DNA from: Sapria himalayana
Taxonomy: Eukaryota; Streptophyta; Magnoliopsida; Malpighiales; Rafflesiaceae
Reading direction: 5' to 3'
Assembly (NCBI GenBank): GCA_029783825.1
Contig: JAREIK010001333.1
Coordinates: 211,090-275,089, forward strand
Length of the DNA: 64,000 bases
Shown here in pieces: positions 1 to 11,652 of the stretch (the stretch's first letter is position 1; each line of letters opens with the position of its first letter). A model generated the notes under the pieces. It saw only the letters and a list, made by a program, of their open reading frames with translations. It was not told where the DNA came from and did not search any database. The translations under genes and the position numbers were made by a program.

Positions 1-429
1 CGATTCTTCATCTGAAAAATTAACATAAACAAATATTCAATACACAAATTTATAAGCCAAAATCCAAAATATCTAAAATACCAATTGAATAAAAATTATT
101 TGAGTAAAAAATATAAATTTAAAATCACAACTAAACTAGTTTGTTAATTATTAGGTTGCATCTACTCATTAAACAAATTAGATCTAATAAATCCAATTGA
201 ATAAATTGTAATCCTTTTTATTTATGTGGCTCTTAGCTGAATTTATAGTTTCAAGTTTTATTTTATTATTCAAGTTTCTACAAATTCTTCATATTTATTT
301 GCAATTATTTTCATTATAGGTAGAAAAAAATCAATTATTTGTTCTTTTCTGTACTTGGTATTATAAGCTAAATAACTTTTGAATAATCATTAATTATTTA
401 TTGGGTTTTTATATAGTATTAAGTCAAAA

Positions 430-1256
430 TGGTGAAACTAGTATGAGAAATTGGACTGATCCCACCCAATGAAAGCACTATATTGATCTTTGTTTAAAGC
501 CTATTGCTTGGTCTCTAATTTTTGTAGAATTGGAGAAGATAATTGGAAAATGCTACCCATCAAAATAACTAAAGAATGGGTGGGATTACATGAAAAGACA
601 ATATCTCATTTGGAGTTGAATGTTGAATGTGACTAAACATGGTTACAACTCTGCAAAATTTTGATTGGCCAGATGAGAAATGGGTTGATTATTTGCAGGT
701 ACTTTTTTTACAAAGTTAAGTGAATCTTTAAAGAAATGTCTTAAATATAGATGCATGACTAATTTGTTTATTTTTTTACTTGTTGAATAGAAATATCCAG
801 AAGTTAAACAATTCCGTTATATATCATTACCAAATTTGAAGGAATTAGTGATATTGTTTGGAGGAGTATTTGCTATAGGCTCTAAAAATTAGAGTTCTAG
901 AGGAGTGATTGTTTCTAGGACTGAGGAATCATTAACACATTCTACATCAATGCCTAGTGAAACTCCAATTAGTTTAAAGAATGGTGATGGTTTGTCAAGA
1001 TATGCTAGTGAAGAAGTACAATGTTCAAAGAAGAAACAGAAAAAGGGAAAAAAAGAGCAAACTCAAGTCGAAATGAATAAAATAATGAATACTTAAGATA
1101 ATTTTGAAGGACTCTCAATAAAAGGATGTATGAACAATTTGAAGAAACTCACAACTTATAAGGATCCTTTGTATTATGTTGCAATTAATGCATTTTGCAA
1201 GAAGAAAGAGTATAGGGTGGTTTGGGTTGAAATGGAAAGCGATCAAGAGCGAATAT
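430..1256 (+). pseudogene. Myb/SANT-like ORF of Harbinger element (broken)
   Basis: Reading from about 448 gives MRNWTDPTQ, stop, KHYIDLCLKPIAW, then a block LKNGWDYMKRQYLIW. This is the pattern of the plant Myb/SANT-like DNA-binding domain proteins carried by PIF/Harbinger elements, which bind the element ends and help the transposase. A GT-AG intron is likely at 699-790: exon 1 ends in DEKWVDYLQ and exon 2 starts KYPEVKQFRYISLPNLKEL, matching the usual 'W..yl...P....f.n..l...eeL..LFG' segment. A basic, lysine-rich stretch (about 1030-1070) and the C-terminal 'FCKKKEYRVVWVEME' follow. Several in-frame stops show that it is a pseudogene. Family assignment is by pattern; no search was run. Confidence 0.7.
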
Positions 1257-1581
1257 GATGGCTTTAAAGCTTGAAAAAAATGACATTTTAATTTACTTTT
1301 TTGGAATTGTGGGATACATTTTCCATTTTTTGCTTTGCTGATTGTACCATGGTATTTTGATTGAGTTATTTTGGATACTTTATGCAATTTAATTTTTCTA
1401 ATTATAAGACTTGTTATCTACATAATTGTAAGAAATTTCATGACAATATTAATTTATAAATGTGAAATGAGTTTGAAGTGATGACACCATAATGTAGTGA
1501 TATTATTCATTATACATTGTAATAACCATTTTATTGAGATTTTATTTCATAAATTTAATGTTATTTTTAATAGATATTTGC

Positions 1582-2865
1582 ATGGAGAATCCATCACATC
1601 AATCAGATAGTTCAAGTTCATCATCAAGTGAAGATGATATAAAGTTGAAAGTGACAAGATTTAAAAAAAAGGCTTGTTGTGTTATTGCTCTTTTTATTAA
1701 GATACTCCTCCATTAATAAAGAAAGAGTTGCTACATCATCACCTACAGGCTCACTTTTCATTAAAGAAGTTTTAAATGACCCATATAGTATATGCTATGA
1801 ACTAATGCAAATAAAAAAGCATGGATTTATTTCTCTATGTCAAATGTTTAGAGATAAATGATGGCTTGTTGACAACAAACATTTGAGTGTTGAAGAGAAA
1901 ATGACCATATTTTTAATGACTTTAAGTCATAATCTTCGAAATGGATTATTAAATAATAGATTTCAACACTCCTACCAAATAATTAATAAATACTTCCATG
2001 AGGTTTTAGTGACCATGGTGAGCTTCTCTAGGGTAATGATTACTCTTTCATCATTCAATGATAATTCAAATGGTATCTATAATCATCGGTTAACAGAAAT
2101 TTTTAAGGTAAAATACTTTTTGTGTAAATATTTGCATCATATTTTTATTATTCTAATTTAAAAATAAACATCTATATTGGTAACAATTCTTATTTGTAGG
2201 GTGATGTTGGTGCAATTGATGGAACGCTTATCCATGCATGCATTCCCACTGAACAATAAGTACCATTTTGAGGTTGGGGATGAGGAGAATGTTTTCAAAA
2301 TGTTTTGGTAATTTGTGATTTTGATATGAACTTTAAGTATGTAGTTGTTGGATGGGAAGGAATAACTCATGATTCAAGAGTCTTGATGGAAACAATTCGT
2401 AACCCACAGCATAATTTTCTCATGCCCCCGTCAGGTGTATATTCTTACTTTATTTTATTTATTATTATTTTTTTAATACCATTATAATATACTAAATTAC
2501 CTCTTTTAGAAAATTATTATTTAGTGGATGCAGTATATACACACACTAGAGGTTTTATGACACCATATCATAATGTACGATATTGGTTGAGTGATTTTCA
2601 TAGTGGTGGTAAAGCTGTAGAAAGAGAGGAGATATTCAACTTATGTCATGCAAGATTAAGAAATGTCATTGAACGTACATTTGGTGTTGTTAAGGCATGT
2701 TTTTCAATATTGAAGAAAATGGCACCTTATTCATATGCTACACAAATAAAAATAGTCATGACATGTTTCTCCATTCACAATTTTCTTCGACAAAACTCGA
2801 TTGCAAATAGATTGTTTTCTGAATATGACACTGAAGAGGAATTGAAAAGTGATAGTGACAACTGA
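1582..2865 (+). pseudogene. PIF/Harbinger DDE transposase (HARBI1-like), broken
   Basis: This is the nuclease that cuts and moves the element. From 1582 there is a serine-rich N-terminus, then a helical domain with HLSVEEKMTIFLMTLSHNLR and NNRFQHSYQIINKYFHEVL, as in HARBI1-like proteins. Intron 1 is likely 2108-2199. It joins the frame to GDVGAIDGTLIHACIP, which holds the first catalytic Asp. The second Asp lies in ITHDSRVL (about 2365-2390). Intron 2 is likely 2435-2509, restoring the family motif NYYLVDAVYTHTRGF. The third acidic residue is expected in RNVIERTFGVVK (about 2656-2692). The last exon (2524-2865) is open to its stop. A frameshift near 1680-1700 and stops near 1860 and 2260 inactivate the gene. 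All three acidic motifs survive, so decay is moderate. Confidence 0.82.
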
Positions 2866-3461
2866 AATCAAAGCTCAACTATAAATAATTTTTTTACATT
2901 TGTTGATCAAGAGTTTATGCTATATTGTCATATTGCAAATGAACTATTTCAAATATTCAATTAACTTGTCGTTTTACCTTTTATCATTGTACTAAAATGA
3001 GATATCAAAAACAATTATCAAATGTTTGTCAATTTAGTTTTTTTTCATGGTGTGAAATGTGATCTTAAATAATAATATCAAATAAATTGGCTTTAGATAT
3101 TCTAAAATATGTACTTAAATTTTAATGTTTTTCTTTAAATATATATAAATATGCATTTGAATTAAAATATTTTAAATTTAATTAATGTTTATGTTTTTAG
3201 CCTTTATAATGGTTATGAAATGAGATTAAATATTGATATCAAATATGATATCTTTAGATATTTGAATATATTGTAGTTAAAATTTCTTAATATATTAAGC
3301 TGTTAAGATGTTAATTTTTAATATGTAAAAATCAAACAACTTACATTTTAATAGAAATAAAATATTAAAAAAAATAAACAACTTAATACTAGTACCATTT
3401 AGCATTAAGGTAAAAAAAAGTTCTATTAAGCATTAAGTTAAAAAAAGAAACACCCCGTTAC

Positions 3462-4072
3462 TCTTATTCTTTATCCTTTTTTTTCTTCTTTTTTTATTTT
3501 TCTTTTTTCTTTATTTTTCTTCTTCTATTATTTCTTTTTCTCCTCATCCTCCTTTTTTAATATTCTTCTCCTTTTTTAATATACTCCTCCTCCATCATCA
3601 TCATCATCTCTGTCTGCTTCTTATTCTTATTCTTCTTCTCATTTTCTTTCTCATTCTTCTTATTTTTTTTCTTCTTCTCATTCTTATTCTTCATCTTTTC
3701 TTCCTCCTCCATCTACTCGTTTTTTTTATTCTTTTTTTTTCTACTTTCATCATATTATTCTTTCTCATCTTTTTCATCTTTTTCTTTTGATAATTCTTCT
3801 CATCCATTATGTTCTTCAACTTTTTTGTTCTGTTCATTCTTCTTCTTTCTTTTTTTATCTTCTTTTCATCCTTTTTCTTTTACTTCTCATAATTTTTCTA
3901 TATTTTATTCTTATCCACCATGTTCTTCTTTTTCTTATTCTACATCATCTTTTTTTTCTTCTTTTAATACTTCTCCTTCTTTATCTGTTTGTCCTTGTCC
4001 TCTCATTCTTCTTTTTTTCTATCATCCTCTTCTTGCTTCTCCTCCTTCTTCTTCTATACCTCTTCCTCCTTG

Positions 4073-4127
<55 letters not shown>

Positions 4128-4285
4128 CACTATCTCTTACTCAGTTTTCTTTTTGTTATTGTTGTTCTTCTTCTCATTTTATTATTCCTTCTTATTCTTA
4201 TTCTTTTTCTCCTAATATTTTTTTTTCTTCTTATCATCTTTCTCATTCTTCTTTTTATTTCCCATTTTTTCTTCTTCTCCTTGTT
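3462..4285. repeat. Long pyrimidine (T/C-rich) tract with (TTA)n
   Basis: About 820 bases are almost pure T and C on the plus strand, built from TTC, TTCTT and CTTTTT words. A pure TTA trinucleotide array of about 16 units sits at about 4075-4124. The Leu/Phe-rich open frames here are a by-product of base composition and are not genes. The tract begins just past the Harbinger end. Such tracts can adopt triplex forms, but that is general knowledge and is not shown here. Confidence 0.85.
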
Positions 4286-4694
4286 ACAACTTAGTTATGC
4301 TGTCTAATTTTGTTGGTTAGGCTATATTCTAAAAGCTCATTAGAAAATATATCTCATCAATGAACGCTAACAAATATATGACTCATACAAGTAGTAAAGA
4401 TGATTTTTATCTAGAAATTAATCTTATAGATATTATGTTAGTAGTTTGGTCAATCAATAATAAAACAACTCAATTTGAGTAAAATAATTATTTTGGATTA
4501 TGAAATCAATTTTAAATTTGTTGATTTGTTTATTTATTTTGTGTGATATAAGTTCAAATAGTTTAAATTAGATTAGGTTTAGATATAAAATGAAAGTTAT
4601 ATTACTCTATAAGGACTCTTTTCCCTTATAGCATACAACATTTTTATTATCATTGAGCCCATCTCAAATAGTGATCCATTCATAGCTATCATCT
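4286..4694. other. AT-rich intergenic stretch, nothing recognised
   Basis: Ordinary AT-rich DNA between the pyrimidine tract and the short hAT element. No reading frame, terminal repeat or RNA signature was recognised. Confidence 0.5.
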
Positions 4695-5003
4695 TAGAAG
4701 TGTCAAATGAATCATGTCGTGTCGGCATGCCTATTTTTTATCAGCACAGTCATGCTACCGTGTTGGCACAGCTTTTTTTTTCTCAGCATAGTGCATAGTA
4801 TACCTGCCCATCACGCCATGATTGGCACGTCCATGCCAACCATTTCATGCATAAAAAAAAGAGGCCGTGTGGCCGACGAATTATAATCAACTAGGTGGCC
4901 GCATTAAAAAAAATTGGACTACCCCAAGGGATCCCATCGGACGGTCACCCAGACCAGTTTACTGTGTCAAGGGGCAAACGAGCCCAGCCCAGTTGCACCT
5001 CTA
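4695..5003. mobile_element. Non-autonomous hAT element, 309 bp, perfect 8-bp TSD
   Basis: The left end reads TAGAAGTGTCAAAT and the right end, reverse-complemented, reads TAGAGGTGCAACTGGG. Both are variants of the TAGAGGTGTCAAA terminus of the long hAT copies at 32235 and 59402. The flanks are identical 8-mers, TATCATCT, at 4687-4694 and 5004-5011, the target-site length of hAT transposition. The interior is GC-richer than its surroundings, with repeated GGCACG/CGTGTCGG-like words near the left end. It has no coding capacity. It was probably mobilised by a related transposase, possibly the family present in this window. Confidence 0.88.
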
Positions 5004-6284
5004 TATCATCTTGATATGTCACCACTAAGATAACAAATAATTTTTACTTGATAGTCATTTATAATCGCATACTTTTTAGGCTATTCATGAACTACCATTA
5101 ATAGTTGCTTCATATATATATATATATATATTCATATTATCTAGCCTTTAGTATCATAAAGACTAAGAATTAATATAGTTTTTAAATATTTATACTTTTG
5201 GCTTCGTAAGTATCACACTCAAATAATTAATGTATCTCTCAAATTTTTCTAGTCCAAATCATATAAGTGAAAATAACTTAAAGAGTTATTACTACAATAT
5301 GAATCATAATAACTAGTGCACGTCTCGAAAATGACATATCACCATCTTTCTTGGTGTTGATTCTACTCATACAATAAAGATGAAATACTTAAAAGAATAT
5401 TTTGTATAATAAACATTTCAATCAAGAACTAGTTCCTCTAAGAATAATACAATAAATTTGCATATAAAAATAGTCATACTTTATATTTCATAAGTATCAT
5501 ACTCATAATGATTAACATATACACATTTTAAGTCTTAACATATAAATTATCTCATATATCATAGTCAGAAGGGCTCTACCTTCATTCCTACCATATGCAT
5601 GAGTGAGCCACATGATTAATCTTTCAATATCCACTATGACAACTTTCATAAATATACCAATAGTTAAAACCTTAATTCAAATTATATTTAATTATTCATC
5701 TATCAATTTTTATGATACAACATAAATCAAAGAATATTCATTAATATAAAACTATTTATATGTCACAAAATTAAAGTAACACATATCCTAGATCACATAC
5801 TATTTGATATAAATTCTTTAATCTACTTGGTGATCCTACTTATTTCTCTTCTTAACACTAATATCGTGGTAACTTAGAGTGATCCTGCTTAACACTAGAG
5901 ATTAGCTTGCCTTGCATTCGTTGCTTACTTGTGGAGCACCTATCAAATGACAATGTTGCCCCTAGTATTTGGTAGATGCACCTTGAGTTTTACTTGGTGA
6001 TGCCTATTCTCAATATATTTCTCTTCTTCTTTTATACTATGATGTTTCTGCAATATATTAAGTTAGAAAGTCATAATTTTTTTAAAAAAAATAATAACTT
6101 TGTCCTTCATTTTTTAAGGTCATAATCATAATTCAATAAAATGCTCTCAACTCTAAAATGTATCACTTTCTTTATGTAACATAGAGTCTAGCATTCGGTA
6201 ATGTCTATGAATTGGGCCTAATCTTTTTGTAATACAAAATCAAAACCCTAATAATCATGACTTTGCAAAAGATCTTTCATGTAC
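5004..6284. other. AT-rich non-coding stretch, probably old repeat
   Basis: Holds an (AT)n microsatellite at about 5107-5131 and a phrase repeated in direct orientation with divergence, TAAGTATCACACTCA (about 5206) and TAAGTATCATACTCA (about 5500). That suggests an internally repeated, decayed element such as an LTR. No gene is visible. The stretch near 5830-6010 is slightly more GC-rich but has no recognisable coding content. Confidence 0.4.
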
Positions 6285-6860
6285 ATAATATGGTCATTGC
6301 ACTGGGAATTACCACAATATTTTATTAGTCTCACATTGATCATCATTTGGCCATGATATTGGGAAATAGCAATGATATAGAAAATAGTCTTTCATTTATC
6401 TCAAGTGGTCATAGCACTAGTCTTGACATCTCATATATTTTTTATGATCATGACACTGCAAAATGGCAATGACAATAATAATTACTTGGCATATAAGTTG
6501 TGACGTTGTCTTCCTTTGAAGATAAGAATCAGCCTTAAAGAATAGTAGTACTTGAGTAATATCCTAAATAATATTTTATGTCTAATAGTCATAATTTAAA
6601 ATAATTATCATCGCTTTGACCTGAGTAATTTTGGATATTTAAATTTTTATAGCTCAAAATCCACAACATTGTGAAAAGGCTATGATTTTGGCTTGAGACT
6701 ACAAAATCTTACTAAAGATAAATTCATGATATTATAAAGTGACCATGACTTTAGCACTAGTAGAGTACTTGGTTAATATGACATAAAATTAATATTATAA
6801 TTATTTATTTGTAAAAAGATAAGTATGACTATGACTCTATGATAATATTGTAATCATAAA
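6285..6860. repeat. Highly diverged tandem repeat, unit about 60-90 bp
   Basis: A phrase of the type GGTCATGACACTGGGAAATGGCAATGA recurs in degenerate form. Examples are TGGTCATTGCACTGGGAA (about 6290), GGCCATGATATTGGGAAAT (about 6350), TGGTCATAGCACTAG (about 6400) and TGATCATGACACTGCAAAAT (about 6440). More decayed echoes lie at 6660-6760. Spacing is irregular, as in an old minisatellite or the inside of a decayed element. No coding content. Confidence 0.5.
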
Positions 6861-7499
6861 AATATATTATATGGTTGAAGGATTGTGCTAACAAGATAGT
6901 AGATTCAATATGTATAATGATTTTCATGATTAATTAAGTATATTTTTAGTTAAGAATAGACCACAAAACTATGAGATGTTCTAAAATATACCCATTAGCC
7001 AAAATCTTCCAAAAACCTATCAATTTCATAACTATTCATCAGCCTCTATCAAAACTCCTAAGTCATGAAATTGATTTATTAATGTCTCTTTTCCATGCTG
7101 ACATATCATCTAAAATTATCAAAATACTCAAAAATATTTGGTAATTTTAAAACAAAATAAACTCACATACTAAATTTATTATTTATCCTTGAGTACTAAC
7201 TTCCCACTTAAAAAACCAAAAATTACAACATCAATTCAAAACAATCAATACAATGGTTTCAACATCATAATATGAAAATAATCAAAAAAATAAATAAATC
7301 AATATTGTGAGGAAGGTGGACGATATGATTTTTCTCTAAAATCATAATCTCAAAAAATAAAATATAATTTTGAGTACACGAATGGTGATATGGAAGTGGA
7401 TGGCATCTCTGAAAGCATCTCTTATCTTTACCCTATCAGATTCACCGCTCCTTCAAAAGATTTCAACACAAAATACAAGTACTTTTGATTTAATTATAT
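6861..7499. other. AT-rich stretch, nothing recognised
   Basis: Very AT-rich on both strands with no long frame, terminal repeat or RNA signature. It may be the 3' continuation of the minus-strand gag-like remnant that follows, but no motif supports that. Confidence 0.35.
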
Positions 7500-8609
7500 T
7501 TTTATATTTCATTATCCACAAGTACTCTTGATATTTTAAATAATTTTTATTTGCATTAGCTTTTTTCTCTACTTCTCTCTTTCAATCTATAACTATTTCC
7601 TCATATAGTATCTTAAACACTTCAACACTACTCATCTTATCTATTTCTCTAAGAGTTTGTAGATCCCATCTTTAAACTTTTCGTGCGTTGCAATACAATA
7701 AATCTTTTTCTGATGGAGATACTTATTCAAAATCACATCACATTTTTTGACTTCTTCTACTATTGCTATCAATATGGAATTGATCTCATTTTTTTGCTTC
7801 TTACTTGTTTCGTTCAACATTCCACTACGAATTTTTCTAAAATGTATGAAACATCAATAAACAAACCTTTATGTGTAGCTAAGGAATGCTCAATAAGGGC
7901 TAGATAATCTTCTCATATTTGGTATTCCTACCCTTCTTTCTATCACTTGGATGTCAACTCTAGTGAAATATGAACCTTGTTCCAAAATATCTACAATCTT
8001 TTCTCTTCAATCATCATCTCTTCCCCTTTCTATTTACTTTTATTCTTCTTTTAACTTCTAACAATATCAATGACACTATCAAACACATTACATAAACATG
8101 TTCATCCATAGGAAACTCTCTCAGCTACACATAACATAAGGGTAAATTACTTGGCTAGAAAATTTACCATCAAAGAAATCAAGAATTTATTTCTTCAAAA
8201 TCTTATACACATCTAAATGGTAATTTACAAGGATGATAAATTACAAATTTACTTTCTCCAGATGACATAGAGTAAAAAAAATGTGCATTTAAAATCTTAC
8301 AACCTTTATTCACCTTCATGAGTTTTTTACTCATCAAATATCCATGTGTTCTCTTTAAAGTCACACTTTACTCGTTCTTTCTATCCATCAACAAACTAGT
8401 AGTAGCTAGAAAATGGGTTGCTTGGAAAGTGATTTGAAATTCATTCTATTCTTGGCTACTTGGAATCTAAGAAATTTATTTATTATATCCCTATCAAAAC
8501 ATACCCACATATCTCTCATATAGCTTATTTTTCCTTGTCTATCCTCCAAATTGGTATAGAATTTTTTTACACTTGAAACATTGCCATATTCTCTATACAT
8601 GCAAAACAA
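7500..8609 (-). pseudogene. Retroelement gag-like remnant ('putative plant transposon protein' type)
   Basis: The clearest part is the minus-strand frame 8406-8609. It contains VKKFYTNLEDRQGKISYMRD followed by MWVCFDRDIINKFL. This resembles the 'v.eFYaNl ... v rgv.v.f....IN.fl' pattern of a gag-associated domain found in many plant retroelements. Downstream on the same strand (8400 to about 7500), fragments in several frames carry repeated charged stretches but many stops. Assignment rests on one short pattern, so it is tentative. The remnant abuts the copia fragment at about 8640, which marks a breakpoint or an insertion. Confidence 0.4.
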
Positions 8610-8639
8610 TACCTTATTTCTATTTATGATAATATCATA

Positions 8640-11300
8640 AAAGGATGAATGAATTCATTGAATTTCTTTTATCTGCTAAATTCATTCTAAGAAAAGTGAC
8701 AATATTGGTTGCCAAGTGCCATCTTTTATCTCCAATCCCATGTTTGATTGGAGATTATAGACTTCATCACTGCTTTCATGGCAAGCTACTACTTGCTAGA
8801 ATCTTCGGTCTGACATGTCTCATCATAGCATTTAGGTTCTTTTCCATTAGTCAGCAATAGATAATTAATGTGTCTCCTATTTAGCAAATTAGGTTGAAAG
8901 GACTTTCTCAATATAGGAGGTGGAAAATGAGGTGGTGTGTTGGACTATTGCACACAACTTTGTTCCTCATGTTGAAGACTTATTATTATTAGTTCTGTTA
9001 GAGAATCATCTAGGATGTCATCTGCTTCAACAAATATTGGTTCACTCTACTCTGAGTCCATCATATCATCTTTATGTCTATCCTTGTACCTTACCTTTTT
9101 ATTGCAAATGACATATCTGTTGTGGATCATCTTCTTTTTTTATCATCTCAAATATGGTTCACAAACTCATCTTCATCATAACTAATGTAGGTGTATATCT
9201 TTGATATAGGTTAGATTTATTCTTGCATTGTTCACTAATATGCACATGAGCTACACAACTAAAAATACTTAGATGTGAGAGCTTGATATCATTTATGCTC
9301 CATACCTCTGTTAGTATTCTATGCTCTATCAGTACCAATGGGCCTCGGTTAATCAAGTAAGTTGTTGTGTTGACTACTTCTACCCGAATTTCCAAGGTAA
9401 TTTTGATTGTATATGAATGCTTCTAACTATTTTGGTCAAATTCCAATTCATATGCTCTAATACACCATAGTATTAAGGCATACTGGATATAATTTTCTAA
9501 ATTATTATCTCATTCGCATAACACACCTTCTTGAGTCTAGTGTCTCAATATTCACCATCATTATTGGTTCTAAGCTTTTTGATGTTTAGAATTATCACAT
9601 TTTTAACCATTACTTTCCATCACCTGAAAACCTCAAATAATTTGGACTTTACTTTATGAAGTAAACCTATTAATTATTATAGTAATCATTTTAAAAATCA
9701 CAAAGTAGTATTTCTTACTAATGGATTAAGTTGTTTTGGCCCCAAACATAAAAGTAAACAAGATCTAACTTCTTTTTCTTTTGGATTTGGCCACTTTTCT
9801 TGAAAGCTGGTTCTCTTCTACTTTTCAAGTATTCAATCTTCACAGATATTTATCTCAAAATACTATTGAGATGAAAGTTTTTCTTTTGAGTGCATTATAT
9901 TTATCTACTTCTCACTCATGTAATATAATCTTTGATGTCATTATTTGGAAGTTATATTACTTATTACAATAGTATTTGAACATAGTGCATCTGTTATCAT
10001 GTAAAGTGTACAACTCTTCATACCTCAAGCAAACATCATTGTGCCTTTTGAAATCTTTCAATCTTCACTCTAGAAGACTATCATTTAGTAATTATTTGTC
10101 AACTACTAAACTGAGATTAAGTTCTTTCTCCGATTGAAAATATGCCTGACATCCTTCAATTCTTAAATTGATCCTTTCAACTTAACCTTCACTACACCTT
10201 TATTAATAATAACAAAAGGTTGATTAACACCAAGATATACTTTTTAAAAATTTTCAGGGACATCCCATTCAAAGTGTTCAATTTGTGAAGTAGCATGTAA
10301 TGATGCTCATGAGTCTAATACCCAAGAATCATCATTGCTTTCTAGAGAGTAAATTAAAGCTCCATCTTTTGTTAAGGTGGAAGTAACATTTTCCGTAGCT
10401 TTCACTTCTTGGTCTTTAAATGTACCCCTGCACTAATTTTTGTAGTGCCCGATCTTTTCACAATTCCAATACTAGATATTCTTTTAGCTTTTAGAAATTC
10501 TAGGATTCCTAGATCTAGACCTCTTGCTCTTTTAGCTATTCTAGCCTTCACATCTTGATGAATTTCTTTCTTTTAACTCTATATGCAATATTGAAATGAT
10601 TGATGATTCATCTTACTGTCTCCATCAAATTTCCTTCACTCAATACTAGATTTCAAACATTTTCAAATTTAATTTACTACTTTTTAATGAATTATTGATT
10701 GCTATAACTATAGTGTTCCAACACTCTGATAGAGATGATAAGAAAATCAAAGTTCAAACTTTATCATCCAAATTAATTTCTATAGAACTCAACTAGTTTG
10801 TGATTGTGTTGAGTTCATTTAGATTTTGTGCCATTTATTCCCCTTTTGTCATCCACATATTTAATAATTAAATTAGTAAATGAACTTTGTTTGAAGTTGA
10901 TGGCTCTTCACACATCCTAAAGAGAGCAATCATACGACTCACCATGGTGTTTTCCTTTGCTATGTCGAATGCAATATTTTGGGATAACATAAATTAAATA
11001 ACTTCGAGGACTTCTCTGTCAAGAAGATTTAAATCATCTTCCTTCATATCAGCTAGCTTCTTTCTTAAGAGATGTTGATATAGTTTTTTTTGGTACAGAT
11101 AATCTTAAATCTATATTATCCAAAAGCTAATGTTCATGTCATCAAACTTCTCGAATTCACCTTCTATTAATATGTGACCATGCTCCCACTCAAATTTGAA
11201 TTTTTTTGATTCTTTTCTACAATTCTTGGAAAACACCATGTATGAGGACACCTCCATTGGCAAGACAATACTACCTGCAAAATAATCTTCCACCAATACT
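8640..11300 (-). pseudogene. copia A gag-protease-integrase remnant (left copy)
   Basis: Read on the minus strand. Gag starts near 11326 and contains GEFEKFDDMNISFW, then a UBN2-type gag segment with LNELNTITN and LSSIEINLDDKV (about 10850-10700). A zinc knuckle of the type WNCEKIGHYKNQC lies near 10470-10430. The protease site reads VLDS, stop, ASLHATSQ (about 10320), so the catalytic DSG has lost its Gly to a stop codon. The integrase C-terminal part is open at 9159-9395: VVNTTTYLINRGPLVLIEHR, then LSHLSIFSCVAHVHI. The RT start, rich in 'SNHTWEL'-like sequence, is at 8640-8890. Stops and shifts are frequent throughout. Copia order (PR, IN, RT) is clear. The lineage is probably Tork/Tnt1-like but this is not certain. 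Confidence 0.75.
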
Positions 11301-11302
11301 AG

Positions 11303-11652
11303 TATGGAAATAACAAAATTCACCATCTACTTTATAGTATGCTATAGATATTTCACAATAAGGAAAAAATAGAATGTTTATAACACTAGAAAATTGCTCT
11401 CAATTTTCTTTCTCACTTTCCCTCACTTCCTTCACCCTCTTCTCTCTTCCTTATTTCTTCACAATAAATTACATGAATACAAAAAATCTATTTTATGATA
11501 TTCTTTTCTATATCACATCTCTATTTATAGTAAAAATGAGGGGGATGTAGCTAAAATTAGGCCATTTAACAAGTAATAAAAATGAAAGGTAGACTACCTA
11601 ATAAGGAAGAAAAATAAAAGATAAACTTAAATCGTTGCCCCTATTTTTGACA
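11303..11652 (-). repeat. LTR of copia A, left copy
   Basis: Reverse complement begins TGTCAAAAATAGGGGCAACG at 11652 and matches the right-copy LTRs at 30272 and 38514. Shared words include GTAGCCTA, TATAAATAGA (TATA-like, about 11520), TTCTTGTATTC and AAGTAAGGAAGAGAGAA. The inner edge is set by the loss of similarity and a degenerate primer-binding-like sequence just beyond it. About 350 bp. Confidence 0.75.

Larger units (their letters stand above)
1..3457 (+). mobile_element. PIF/Harbinger DNA transposon, decayed, left end outside window
   Basis: Two genes typical of PIF/Harbinger elements lie in tandem on the plus strand: a Myb/SANT-like DNA-binding ORF and a DDE transposase. A plausible right end is the run AAACACCCCG at about 3448-3457 followed by TTA (3458-3460), which fits the 3-bp TTA/TAA target duplication of this superfamily. 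No matching GGGGTGTTT-like left end was found in bases 1-430, so the element probably starts before the window. Bases 1-429 and 2866-3457 are AT-rich and non-coding. Coding parts carry stops and frameshifts, so the element is dead as it stands. Confidence 0.75.
8640..11652 (-). mobile_element. Ty1/copia element 'A', left copy, 3' half missing
   Basis: Minus-strand copia with one LTR (11303-11652) followed by gag, protease, integrase and the very start of the reverse transcriptase. It stops at about 8640, just after the region matching 36850-36990 of the right copy. The same family, in the opposite orientation, occupies 30272-38898. Both lie in the mirror-image arms of a large inverted duplication. 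The missing RT, RNase H and second LTR were lost at the 8640 breakpoint. No target duplication can be tested because the other end is gone. Confidence 0.8.

Noticed and set aside
3787..4215. 142-codon Leu/Phe-rich open frame
   Set aside because: Product of the pyrimidine tract and TTA array; no domain and no start context.
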